Source: JAVVTQ01 sp036653595 (GTDB lineage Bacteria > Bacillota > Clostridia > Oscillospirales > Ruminococcaceae). From it: a stretch of 64,000 nt of DNA. The stretch is taken from the NCBI GenBank assembly GCA_036653595.1, contig JAVVTQ010000008.1:1-64000 (forward strand), read 5' to 3'. A program made the translations under genes and the position numbers. Below, piece by piece: positions 1 through 7,486 of this stretch (position 1 is its first letter; every line of letters begins with the position of its first letter). The notes below the pieces were generated by a model. It was not told the DNA's origin. It did not search any database and saw only the letters and a program-made list of their open reading frames with translations.

Positions 1-24
1 TCTACCAAGCTGAGCCACACCCCG
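1..24 (-). tRNA. tRNA-Pro, 5' part only (cut by window edge)
   Basis: On the minus strand the first 24 bases read CGGGGTGTGGCTCAGC followed by TTGGTAGA, which matches the acceptor 5' strand, D-stem and D-loop of a bacterial tRNA-Pro. The anticodon lies outside the window, so the identity rests on the 5' acceptor sequence only. It is downstream of the tRNA-Gln on the same strand, so the two are probably co-transcribed. Confidence 0.7.
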
Positions 25-60
25 AAAATATCAGCCGAAGGCATATCGCCTGCGGCTGAA

Positions 61-134
61 TGGTTGCGGAACTAGGATTTGAACCCAGACAAACAGAGTC
101 AGAGTCTGTCGTGCTACCATTACACAATTCCGCA
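61..134 (-). tRNA. tRNA-Gln (anticodon CTG)
   Basis: The minus strand folds into a full cloverleaf of 74 nt including an encoded 3' CCA (61-63). The acceptor is TGCGGAA/TTCCGCA with the weak U1-A72 pair typical of tRNA-Gln, the D arm is GTGT/GCAC, the anticodon stem is ACAGA/TCTGT with loop CTCTGAC (anticodon CTG, reads CAG), and the T arm is CTGGG-TTCAAAT-CCTAG. Confidence 0.95.
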
Positions 135-360
135 ACATGCAAATATAATTATACAGGTCATCAGACGTTTGTCAAGAGTGTATTTGTGATTTTAGCGCTT
201 AATATTGTTTGCATAAAAATGCAATGCTGTTTTTGTCAGTTTTGGTTCACCTCCTTTGTGATATCTGATGAATTTTTCAAACTTTCAGAAACAGATTGAT
301 TTTTTCAGTTCATTTAATGTAATATAATCTATATATAATAATTAGAAACGAGGATTTATT

Positions 361-582
361 ATGCCTGAATTCAAATATGAAATTGTTGAGCAGCTGGGCA
401 CGCTGTCGCAAAGCTCAAACGGCTGGAGCAGAGAGCTGAATTTTATCAGCTGGAATGACAGAGAGCCAAAGTATGATATACGCGACTGGGCGCCCGGCAA
501 TGAAAAAATGAGCAAGGGCATTTCTCTTTCAAAAGAAGAGGTAAAGGCTCTAAAAGAAATTCTAAACTCACTCGAGTTGTGA
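361..582 (+). CDS. YdbC-like (PC4-fold) small protein
   Basis: This 73-residue protein resembles the YdbC/PC4-like family of small single-stranded nucleic acid binding proteins found in Bacillota. The visible features are an N-terminal beta-rich segment (FKYEIVEQLGTLS, then GWSRELNFISWND), the core YDIRDWAPGNEKMSKGISLSKEE, and a short C-terminal helix; the pattern of asking for an RxW-P-x-KGI turn fits the PC4 fold. The ATG follows AGAAACGAGG with normal spacing. Its stop codon overlaps the upstream region of the following HD-domain gene, so the two probably form an operon. Its cellular role is not established; binding of single strands is inferred from the family. Confidence 0.75.
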   Translation: MPEFKYEIVEQLGTLSQSSNGWSRELNFISWNDREPKYDIRDWAPGNEKMSKGISLSKEEVKALKEILNSLEL

Positions 583-596
583 TTGGAAGGTGCAAA

Positions 597-1169
597 TTGT
601 CAGAATATAAGGACAGATTTTTTCAGGAATATCAGCAATACATAATGCGCGACGGAAATGAGGCGCTTCTTGATTGGCTGGACAAGCGAACCGATTTTTT
701 CGTTGCCCCGGCCAGCACAAAATTTCACAATGCATTTTCGGAGGGACTTGTGCGTCACTCGCTAAATGTGTTTGACCTCCTCCTTAAGCGCAATGAGCAA
801 GAAAATGATGAGAACCCTGAGAGCGTTGCGATTGTTTCGCTGCTTCATGACGTGTGCAAGGCCGAGTTTTACAAGGAGACGACGCGCAATGTGAAAAACG
901 ATGAAACCGGTCAGTGGGAAAAGGTGCCGTACTACTCTATAGACGACCGATTTCCTTATGGACACGGAGAAAAATCGGTTTATCTAATCGAGCGTTTTAT
1001 GCGGCTGAAGCCCACGGAGGCAGTCGCGATACGCTGGCATATGGGCGGGTTTGACGACAATGCCCGTGTCGGGGGCTTCGGCGTGGCAAACGCTTTTTGC
1101 AAGTACCCGCTTGCGGTCAAGCTGCATCTATGTGATCTGGAAGCCACATACCTAAATGAAAATAAATAG
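597..1169 (+). CDS. HD-domain hydrolase
   Basis: A 190-residue protein with the H...HD...D metal-binding pattern of HD phosphohydrolases: His54 (VRHSLNVF), His84-Asp85 (SLLHDVCK) and an Asp near residue 180 (LHLCDLEATY). Such proteins hydrolyse phosphate esters or nucleotides with a divalent metal; the substrate here is unknown. I chose the TTG start at 597 because GGAAGG (585-590) sits six bases upstream; the in-frame GTG at 579 overlaps the previous stop but has no ribosome binding site. A hairpin with a T tract ends the transcript right after the stop. Confidence 0.8.
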   Translation: MSEYKDRFFQEYQQYIMRDGNEALLDWLDKRTDFFVAPASTKFHNAFSEGLVRHSLNVFDLLLKRNEQENDENPESVAIVSLLHDVCKAEFYKETTRNVKNDETGQWEKVPYYSIDDRFPYGHGEKSVYLIERFMRLKPTEAVAIRWHMGGFDDNARVGGFGVANAFCKYPLAVKLHLCDLEATYLNENK

Positions 1170-1170
1170 G

Positions 1171-1198
1171 GAAAAGCCTGTCGAATGACGGGATTTTC
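1171..1198 (+). terminator. Rho-independent terminator after the HD gene
   Basis: GAAAAGCCTGTC pairs with GACGGGATTTTC across a four-base gaat loop with one mismatch, and a TTTTCTTC tract follows. It lies two bases after the HD-gene stop. Confidence 0.75.
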
Positions 1199-1235
1199 TT
1201 CTAATTTGGCAACAATTTCATTTAAATTGCGACAC

Positions 1236-1256
1236 ATTTAAGTGTTATACTTAAAT
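1236..1256. promoter_or_regulatory. Operator-like palindrome upstream of the opine-dehydrogenase-like gene
   Basis: Perfect 8-bp arms ATTTAAGT / ACTTAAAT are separated by gttat. The site is about 85 bp upstream of the next start codon and overlaps a TATACT hexamer. A DNA-binding role is inferred from symmetry and position only. Confidence 0.35.
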
Positions 1257-1271
1257 AAGATTAAATTTACA

Positions 1272-1299
1272 AGGCTTTTCCCAAAACAAGGAAAAGCCT
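1272..1299 (+). terminator. Leader hairpin before the opine-dehydrogenase-like gene
   Basis: AGGCTTTTCC (1272-1281) pairs perfectly with GGAAAAGCCT (1290-1299) and is followed by GTTTATT. The GGAAAAGCCTGT block also occurs at 1170-1181 inside the previous terminator. It could be a leader attenuator or a duplicated terminator. Confidence 0.4.
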
Positions 1300-1340
1300 G
1301 TTTATTAACCTCACATCAGTGTCAGAAATGGGGTGGTTTG

Positions 1341-2402
1341 ATGAAAATTTCGGTTATAAGCAGTGGCAATGGCGGTCAGGCAATAGCGGGATATCTGTCC
1401 ATGAAAGGCTGCGACGTCAGGCTTTTTACGCGCGTAAATGACATTGTAGATGCAATTGAAAGAAACGGCGGCATCGAGCTTTTTGGGAGTTTTACCGGAA
1501 AATATCCGATTGATATGGTGACGACTGATATTGAAAAGGCGATAGAGGGCTGCGAGATTATCATGGTCACAACGCCGGCGCACTATCAGCGGATTATCGC
1601 GGAAATAATGGCCCCACATCTCGTGGAAGGGCAGATTATTGTTTTAAACCCCGGCCGCACCTTCGGCACATATGACTTTGTAAATACGCTCAACAGGGCA
1701 AAGTGCACGGCAGATGTAACCGTGGCGGAGGCGGAGACTTTTGTGTTCACCTGTCGCTGTGAGGAAGTGGGAAAGGCGACAATTTTCACGGTAAAGGACA
1801 AGGTGGATTTGGCCGCGCATATTCCGGAACGCACAGACAGCGTTTTGGCTGCTCTGAAGCCATACTTTGATTCGTTTGTGCACGCCCAATCGGTGCTTTA
1901 CACAGGTCTGCAAAATGTCGGAATGATACTTCATCCGACGCCTATTTTGATGAATATCACAAGAGTAGAGAGAGCCGAGAACTTTCTTTTCTACAAAGAG
2001 GCGATTACCCCTATTGTGTCAGTGATGCTCGAACGCCTCGACTGCGAGCGCGTTTCCGTGGCAAAAAAGCTGGGCATAAACGTAATAACTGCGCTTGAAT
2101 GGCTCAAAAAAAGCTACAATGTCAGCGGCAGCACGCTGTATGATGCGATACAGGCAAACGACGCCTACAGCGGTGTCTATACGCCAAAGCGCCTTGATAC
2201 GCGATACATATTTGAGGATATCTCTGCCGGCCTTGTCCCGATATCCAGCATCGCGAGAATAATCGGCGAAAAAACAAAAAACATAGATTCCATCATCTCA
2301 TATGCCAGCAACATCTATGACTATGACTTCTTTGCAAACGGACGAAACAGCTCGAGAATCAATATCATAGGAATCATCGACGACGCGATGAGCAACCATT
2401 GA
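1341..2402 (+). CDS. Opine/nopaline-dehydrogenase-like NAD(P) oxidoreductase
   Basis: A 353-residue enzyme with an N-terminal Rossmann fold: beta strand MKISVIS and the dinucleotide loop GNGGQAIAG (9-17). The middle contains the VTTPAHYQRI and LNPGRTFGT segments, and the C-terminal half (from about residue 180) has the helical dimerisation/catalytic region with LYTGLQNVGMILHPTP, a conserved stretch of the octopine/nopaline dehydrogenase family. These enzymes reductively join an amino acid and a 2-oxo acid, or the reverse; the substrate here cannot be read from sequence. The ATG at 1341 is chosen because the Rossmann fold begins there and a purine-rich GGGGTGG lies upstream. It is convergent with the membrane protein gene at 2548. 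Confidence 0.8.
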   Translation: MKISVISSGNGGQAIAGYLSMKGCDVRLFTRVNDIVDAIERNGGIELFGSFTGKYPIDMVTTDIEKAIEGCEIIMVTTPAHYQRIIAEIMAPHLVEGQIIVLNPGRTFGTYDFVNTLNRAKCTADVTVAEAETFVFTCRCEEVGKATIFTVKDKVDLAAHIPERTDSVLAALKPYFDSFVHAQSVLYTGLQNVGMILHPTPILMNITRVERAENFLFYKEAITPIVSVMLERLDCERVSVAKKLGINVITALEWLKKSYNVSGSTLYDAIQANDAYSGVYTPKRLDTRYIFEDISAGLVPISSIARIIGEKTKNIDSIISYASNIYDYDFFANGRNSSRINIIGIIDDAMSNH

Positions 2403-2486
2403 GCAAGTAGGCATGTCTTGATGTCAAACAAATTACAATACAAAACGATTTCGGATTGCCAAAATTTTTTAAAAGCAGGACATAAC

Positions 2487-2527
2487 AAAAGCGGACGCAC
2501 ATTTTTTAGGTGTGCGTCCGCTTTTTT
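2487..2527. terminator. Bidirectional terminator between convergent genes
   Basis: AAAAGCGGACGCACA pairs perfectly with TGTGCGTCCGCTTTT (15 bp) across a nine-base loop, with T runs on both strands. It serves the plus-strand dehydrogenase-like gene and the minus-strand redox cluster. Confidence 0.9.
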
Positions 2528-2547
2528 GTATGTTATTTTGCAAAAGC

Positions 2548-3474
2548 TCAGAGGTTGTTGGCCTTAAGATTTTTCTTATAAGCGGAAAGCTCTGTATACA
2601 TCTCCTCCTTGAGGGGGTTGCGCTTGCGCTTGACAATATAATAAAGCTCATAGAAGAATACGGCGGCATTCACGGCAAGAGCAAGCGCGCTGAGAACCAG
2701 CCACGCGGTTGGATTGTAGGACGCCGTGATTGAGAATTGAGGCATGGCCTGATAGTCAACCGCAAGCGAGAACATTCCAAACAGTGCGAGAGTCTGAGCG
2801 CGGTGCTGCAGCCATACGCCGCGCTTTATGAAAAACTCGGCTATTGTGCAAGATGCCACAAGCGCGACGCCTGCGTACATTGCGCGCGTTGAAATGCAAT
2901 TGTAGCAGTATGCAATATTCCAAAAATCATATGCGATAATCCAAAACCAGAGCTGGTCAGCCCAAACCATATCGCGCGAGGGCGTGTTTGCGACCTTGAT
3001 GCCCATCCAGCCGGTGAGCGACAGCAGCAGAAAGACACCTGCGGCAGCGTTAAGTAAATTCCAGGGGCCGCCGAGCATCGTTATAGCGGCATCATCAACA
3101 GTGAGTGTTTTGTACTGCATAAACACTTCCACATCGCGGAAAATGGCCTCAATTATGTTGATGGCCAGAATGGCCACGGGAAAGTACCATGCAAACTTCT
3201 TTTGCCCGAGCTTTGTAAAGCGAATGGCCATAAAGCCCAGCACACCCAGAAGTGCCGAAAATGTTTTGACGACGCCGAACCAGGTTTTGCTCGAGGGACT
3301 GCTTACAACACCCATCGCGATTAGCACAACCAAGACAACAGGAATCACACAATAGAAAAGTACAGACATAAGCTTGCTGCGGCGAGTGAGCTCATTTAAG
3401 GCAATCAGTGCGACTATAAGAACAGAAAGAAACAGCAGAGAAGAGACGGAATAGCTCTGAAATAAAAAGCCCAT
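2548..3474 (-). CDS. Multispanning membrane protein (DUF5692-like), last gene of redox cluster
   Basis: A 308-residue integral membrane protein with roughly nine hydrophobic segments, starting at residues 10-25 (SLLFLSVLIVALIAL) and ending near residues 255-280. Aromatic residues are abundant (WADQLWFWIIAYDFWNIAYCYNCIS), as are Cys and Trp in the central helices, and a short basic tail (KRKRNPLKEE) follows. It resembles proteins named DUF5692 family; no function is established. The ATG follows AAGGAGGATTTT. It is 12 bp after the ferredoxin-reductase fusion gene, so the two are translated from one message and probably act on the same membrane process. A haem or quinone role is possible but not shown. 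Confidence 0.7.
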   Translation of the reverse strand: MGFLFQSYSVSSLLFLSVLIVALIALNELTRRSKLMSVLFYCVIPVVLVVLIAMGVVSSPSSKTWFGVVKTFSALLGVLGFMAIRFTKLGQKKFAWYFPVAILAINIIEAIFRDVEVFMQYKTLTVDDAAITMLGGPWNLLNAAAGVFLLLSLTGWMGIKVANTPSRDMVWADQLWFWIIAYDFWNIAYCYNCISTRAMYAGVALVASCTIAEFFIKRGVWLQHRAQTLALFGMFSLAVDYQAMPQFSITASYNPTAWLVLSALALAVNAAVFFYELYYIVKRKRNPLKEEMYTELSAYKKNLKANNL

Positions 3475-3486
3475 AAAATCCTCCTT

Positions 3487-4653
3487 TTAAATTGAAATTT
3501 CAATGTCGCTGATGGGATAAGCCTTGCACGAATGGATGTAACCGAATTTTTCATCGGCCATGCGAAGCATTATTCCTTTAGACAAAAACACCTTTCCCGA
3601 AACGAGCCTGACACGGCAAAGGCTGCATTCTCCGCTGCGGCAGCAAACATTGACGCGCACACCGGCGCGCTCCAAGGCCGTCAGCACAGATTCCCCGGAT
3701 TTTGCGTCTATTACGCGGTCACCGACAGTCAGCTTAAACACTTCGCTGCCTGTGAGCGGTGCAGGCCAACCCGGCTCATTTTCAATGTCGCGGCGCGAGC
3801 CGAACATTTCGCGACGAATGCGCTTTAGAGGAATGTCCAGCGACTGAAGCTGCTCCATGCAAAAGTCATTCATCACCTGCGGACCGCAAACATAGCAGGT
3901 TCTTTGCAGAAAGTCCGGCACAAGGCGCTTTATAAGCGCAGCGTCGATAAATCCCTTTTCGCCCTGCCAGCTTGCGTCATCGTCGGAAATGACAAGATGA
4001 TAGGAGAAATTGCCATTTGTTTTTGAATATGCGACCAGTTCATCGCAAAACAGCGCGGCATCTTTGTCACGGCAGCCGTACAAGAGGACAACATCGCGGT
4101 CGAGCTTTGCGTCGATGATTTCGCGCAACATGCTCATGAAAGGCGTTATGCCGCTGCCGCCGGCCAAAAACAGCGATTTCTTGCTGTGAAATACAGGCTG
4201 AAAGCGAAATACGCCCGCCGGCCCGTTTGCAGAGAAAACATCGCCGACCCGAACGGTATCCAGAAAATAATCGGAAACGAAGCCGTCTTTTGTGCGAGCG
4301 ACAGTGATTTCATAGTAGGCGCGCTGGCGCGGAGAAGAGGTTATACTGTAGGGGCGGCTTGTGCGCACACCGTCAATCTCGGTAAATAAATTGATATATT
4401 GGCCTGCCTCAAACGGTGGAAGATAGCCGCTCTTTGAGGATAGCCGAAAAACTTTTGCATTTTTTCCCGTATCGATTATTGCGCTTACTAAAAGGCAAAG
4501 CTCCTTTGCGTGTAGGGGCGCAATTCTTTTGTCAGCCTCGTTGCCCGGCGTTATCTTATCAGGAGAAACCTCGCGCATGACGCGGATTTCCTCCAGAATA
4601 TCCTTGCCGTGAACGATGGTGCCGAGCAATGTATCCTTGATGGTTTTTGCCAT
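3487..4653 (-). CDS. Flavin reductase with C-terminal [2Fe-2S] ferredoxin domain
   Basis: A 388-residue fusion enzyme. Residues 1-50 are a family-specific extension. The FAD domain shows RPYSITSSP (100-108), the NAD(P) domain FLAGGSGITPF (161-171) followed by YGCRDKD and CGPQVMND, and residues from about 310 form a plant-type ferredoxin domain with Cys338-x4-Cys343-x2-Cys346 and Cys376. This layout resembles the HCP-reductase/phenol-hydroxylase reductase group: electrons go from NAD(P)H through FAD to a [2Fe-2S] cluster and then to a partner. The gene is 2 bp after the CrtI/retinol-saturase-like gene and 12 bp before the membrane protein, so those are the obvious partners. Confidence 0.85.
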   Translation of the reverse strand: MAKTIKDTLLGTIVHGKDILEEIRVMREVSPDKITPGNEADKRIAPLHAKELCLLVSAIIDTGKNAKVFRLSSKSGYLPPFEAGQYINLFTEIDGVRTSRPYSITSSPRQRAYYEITVARTKDGFVSDYFLDTVRVGDVFSANGPAGVFRFQPVFHSKKSLFLAGGSGITPFMSMLREIIDAKLDRDVVLLYGCRDKDAALFCDELVAYSKTNGNFSYHLVISDDDASWQGEKGFIDAALIKRLVPDFLQRTCYVCGPQVMNDFCMEQLQSLDIPLKRIRREMFGSRRDIENEPGWPAPLTGSEVFKLTVGDRVIDAKSGESVLTALERAGVRVNVCCRSGECSLCRVRLVSGKVFLSKGIMLRMADEKFGYIHSCKAYPISDIEISI

Positions 4654-4655
4654 GA

Positions 4656-6185
4656 CTACACCTCCTCTGCAATTTTGGTTGCCAAATTGTCAGCAAATAA
4701 ATAATTGGGGCCGAATCCGCAGGCATTTACCCACCCGCTGGCAAAGTGGAGATTTTCGATTTTGCTCTCGGTGGGGAAGAAAAATACGGATGACATCAAA
4801 TCCTGCTCATAGCCGTAAATTGCGCCGCCCGGATGGTTGAGATAACGCATATGGGTTAGTGGTGTGGCAATTTCCATCTCCTCGATGTGGTCGGCAAAGC
4901 CCGGATACATCTTCTCAAGCCGTGCGACAATGCGTTTGCCGGCCTCGTATTTCTTTTCATAGTACTGCTCCGGTGTGAGCTTTTCCCACTCGGTGCTGTA
5001 CTTTAGAGTGCCGGCCGTGATGATGCTGGTGCCTTTTGGTGAAACAAGCGGATCGTCAACCGTGTAGCATGTGGCCACCAATGGGTCATGCTCCGGCAGC
5101 AGCTTATAGGCGTCCTGAAAGTCCTTGTTGGGGTCAAGGCTCTCATAGTTTAGAGTAAACGATGTTGTAAAGCCAATCTCCTCCGGCGTGCAGTCGAGTC
5201 CGATAAAGCAGGTAAGAGCAGAGATGCCGACGGTGTAGGGCTTTAGGTATTCGCGCGCCTCCTGCGGCACCTCCTCCGGGCTCAGCAGCGCTCCATAAGT
5301 TGCTAGAGGCGAAATATTCGAGACGATTTTCTTTGCCCTGTATTCGCGCCCCTTTTCGTCAACTACACCGACAGCAATGCCGTTTTCAAGAACTATGCGC
5401 TCCACTCCGCAATTGAGCTGCACCACACCGCCCATGCGCTGGACGGCATCCATCAGCGCCTGACTCATCATCATTGAGGTTCCTCGCAGATAGAAAGGCT
5501 TGTCTTCCATGTAGAAGCTTGTGCATTTTGCGAGAATTGACCACGGGAATCGCGCAGGCGGCATGCCCATAAAGCACCAATAAGCGGAGAGCGAGAGTTG
5601 GAGTTTTTGATTGCTGAAAAACTCATCCAGAACTTCCTGCGTGCTTTTGAGCGCATACTTTGCGAGAATCGGGTATATTTTCGGAAAACCGGCTTTCATA
5701 ATTGCTTTTTTCAAAGTTCCCGGTTCCTCTGTGCTTTGGGCACTCTTCTTCGAAAATTCGGCCGCCTGTGCGCAAAAACCATAGACAGTCTCAAAATATT
5801 TCAGTATAGAAGCTTTTTCTTCCGGAAACAGGCGGCACAGATGCTCCTCGCAGGCTTTTCGGTCGGCCGGAATGCTGATTCCGGTGCCGTCGGGGAAGTT
5901 GACACGAAACAGCTCCTTTATCTCAATCCAGTCAATCTTGTCCTCAATGCCGTAGCGCCGAAACTGTTCGCGCAGGGGTCCGGGCTTTTCGGGTGTTCCC
6001 ATGCTGCTCAGCTGGTGCAGAGCCACCTCAAACTCAAATCTTCCGCGGCGGAAACTGGTGCCGCAACCGCCGGGGATGTTGTGCTTTTCAAAAAGTATGA
6101 CACGCTTTCCCTTTTCAGCCAGAGTTGCAGCGCTGGCCAGACCGCCGTTGCCTGCACCTATCACGATAACGTCATATTGTTGCAT
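4656..6185 (-). CDS. CrtI/retinol-saturase-like FAD enzyme
   Basis: A 509-residue flavoprotein. The N-terminal FAD-binding motif is YDVIVIGAGNGGLASAATL (GxGxxG at 10-15), followed by the ribose-binding Glu in FEKHNIPGG, then GRFEFEVALHQLSSMG, which resembles the GLEFDTGIHYIG segment of retinol saturases and prolycopene isomerases. The C-terminal FAD contact is ASGWVNACGFGPNYLFADNLATKIAEE. Members of this family desaturate, isomerise or saturate long hydrophobic polyenes. Carotenoid pathway genes are absent here and the adjacent reductase could supply electrons, so a reductive role on a lipid-like substrate is my inference. The ATG follows GAGGAATCAAAAGC. Confidence 0.8.
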   Translation of the reverse strand: MQQYDVIVIGAGNGGLASAATLAEKGKRVILFEKHNIPGGCGTSFRRGRFEFEVALHQLSSMGTPEKPGPLREQFRRYGIEDKIDWIEIKELFRVNFPDGTGISIPADRKACEEHLCRLFPEEKASILKYFETVYGFCAQAAEFSKKSAQSTEEPGTLKKAIMKAGFPKIYPILAKYALKSTQEVLDEFFSNQKLQLSLSAYWCFMGMPPARFPWSILAKCTSFYMEDKPFYLRGTSMMMSQALMDAVQRMGGVVQLNCGVERIVLENGIAVGVVDEKGREYRAKKIVSNISPLATYGALLSPEEVPQEAREYLKPYTVGISALTCFIGLDCTPEEIGFTTSFTLNYESLDPNKDFQDAYKLLPEHDPLVATCYTVDDPLVSPKGTSIITAGTLKYSTEWEKLTPEQYYEKKYEAGKRIVARLEKMYPGFADHIEEMEIATPLTHMRYLNHPGGAIYGYEQDLMSSVFFFPTESKIENLHFASGWVNACGFGPNYLFADNLATKIAEEV

Positions 6186-6338
6186 GCTTTTGATTCCTCC
6201 TCTAAAATGTGAAATACTGCCCTAAAAAACCGAGACTAACCTCCTTTTCCAAGATGTATTTTCAACGAATGCATATATTAAACGATGCAAAAAAAATGTC
6301 TGTATCGCTGCATCGTCAGGTTAAGTCCGGGAATAAAA

Positions 6339-6968
6339 TCATGCGCAAAAAGTGCGCGCGAGCATCTCACAGAAAATATCTATGCGCCGCCTGTCGTCAC
6401 CGACGCTGCGCCATGCCTGTGTTTTGTCTGCCATTTTCTGCATCAGACCCAGTAAACTGTCATAGGCGTTGTAGTACAGCAGCTCGAGGTCGGGGCTGTC
6501 CTTGACTGTGCCGTCAATCAGACCGTTGTGAATTGCCAGATTTAAAGGCCCGTTTCCGTCGGGAAAGGCGATATGAGGCCTGTCGTGTATAAGAAAGCTC
6601 ATTTTATTCCTATGCAGATATACCTCTGCTTCCTGCACAAATATCAAAATTTCCCTTGAGGAAAAATACTGCTCGGCATACGCTTTGAGCACCGCCTCAA
6701 TCTGCTGGGAACCGCTCATCTTTCTGTCGGCGCAGACAGACCAAACTTTTTCGGACTGCGACACTGTTTGCTCCCAAAACAGGCGCGCCGCATCCAGCAC
6801 AAGCTCCGTTTTTGATTCGAAATAGCGGTAGACAGAGCGCGGGGTGAGGCCCGACTCATGGGCGATGTCCGATATTTTCGTGACATCGATCCCGTTTGCT
6901 ATAAACAGCTTCAGAGCGGCGGCTGCCACTTTTTCTTTGTTTTGCTCACGCATTTCTTCCAAAGACAT
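6339..6968 (-). CDS. TetR-family transcriptional regulator
   Basis: A 209-residue protein with an N-terminal TetR DNA-binding domain: helix 1 (NKEKVAAAALKLFIANGID), then the helix-turn-helix TKISDIAHESGLTPRSVYRYFESKTELV at about residues 29-56. The remaining residues form the helical ligand-binding and dimer domain, with no recognisable ligand signature. I chose the ATG at 6968, preceded by AAGGGAAAAAT; an upstream ATG at 6992 is in frame but has a weaker site. The gene lies 150 bp before the CrtI-like gene on the same strand. Its promoter's -10 box is inside a double palindrome (7111-7155), which indicates autoregulation and control of the redox cluster. Confidence 0.9.
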   Translation of the reverse strand: MSLEEMREQNKEKVAAAALKLFIANGIDVTKISDIAHESGLTPRSVYRYFESKTELVLDAARLFWEQTVSQSEKVWSVCADRKMSGSQQIEAVLKAYAEQYFSSREILIFVQEAEVYLHRNKMSFLIHDRPHIAFPDGNGPLNLAIHNGLIDGTVKDSPDLELLYYNAYDSLLGLMQKMADKTQAWRSVGDDRRRIDIFCEMLARTFCA

Positions 6969-7110
6969 ATTTTTCCCTTTTGTGCGGCGCATGCTTCTCT
7001 GACAATTGTACCTTGTCGCGCTCTGACAGGCAGTCGAAAAGACGTCACGCAGTATATTATTTCCGGCAGACGGATTTTTTCAGATGTTGTTGGCAAGCGA
7101 AATTTATCGT

Positions 7111-7155
7111 CTGTACACTGTAAGTGTCACTCAATGTGACACTTACAGTGTACAG
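7111..7155. promoter_or_regulatory. 45-bp double operator palindrome of the TetR/redox cluster promoter
   Basis: Two perfect 20-bp arms (7111-7130 and 7136-7155) are separated by tcaat. Each arm is itself dyadic: ACACT-gta-AGTGT on one side and ACACT-tac-AGTGT on the other, so the block contains two TetR-type operator sites arranged head to head. It covers the -10 box and start region of the minus-strand promoter at 7147-7175. TetR binding is inferred from the symmetry and position. Confidence 0.8.
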
Positions 7156-7175
7156 AAAAAAATTCCAAAAATCAA
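7147..7175 (-). promoter_or_regulatory. Promoter of the TetR/redox cluster
   Basis: On the minus strand TTGATT (7170-7175) is followed after 17 bp by TACACT (7147-7152). The -10 box is the first half-site of the double palindrome. A symmetric plus-strand candidate, TTGGCA-18-TACACT, reads out of the other end toward the LysR gene. Confidence 0.6.
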
Positions 7176-7486
7176 TACTGAAAAGCGGACGGGAGAGACA
7201 AATATAGTGTATAATTTTGGAAGAAATCACAAAGCCGAATTGATAGAACACCAATTTTCAAATGTGTGCCATATATATGGCAAAACACAAAAGAGTTCAG
7301 CCGTCAAAAATGCGCTTGGCTCTAATATATGTGCAGTCTGCCGCAAGGCACAGCATTGCTTTGCACACAGAAAAAAGCACAGATGTCAATTGAAAAGTTA
7401 ATGCTTTTCTGATAACCTATAGAAGCTTACTGTACCGTATGACCTTGTTTCCAATTAAGCAATTTATTGAAAGGCAGAGCTGATTT
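7176..7486. other. Intergenic region before lysR
   Basis: No gene is visible in this stretch. It contains a perfect 16-bp palindrome, TGCCATATATATGGCA, at 7267-7282, about 205 bp upstream of the LysR start and about 115 bp from the TetR operator. TTGAAA-17-TAACCT near 7389-7417 is a weak candidate promoter for the LysR gene. Confidence 0.5.

Noticed and set aside
6290..6325. Inverted repeat ACGATGCA...TGCATCGT between the TetR gene and the CrtI-like gene
   Set aside because: Eight-bp arms with a 19-base loop and no T run; too weak to call a terminator or an operator, though it may separate regulator and structural genes.
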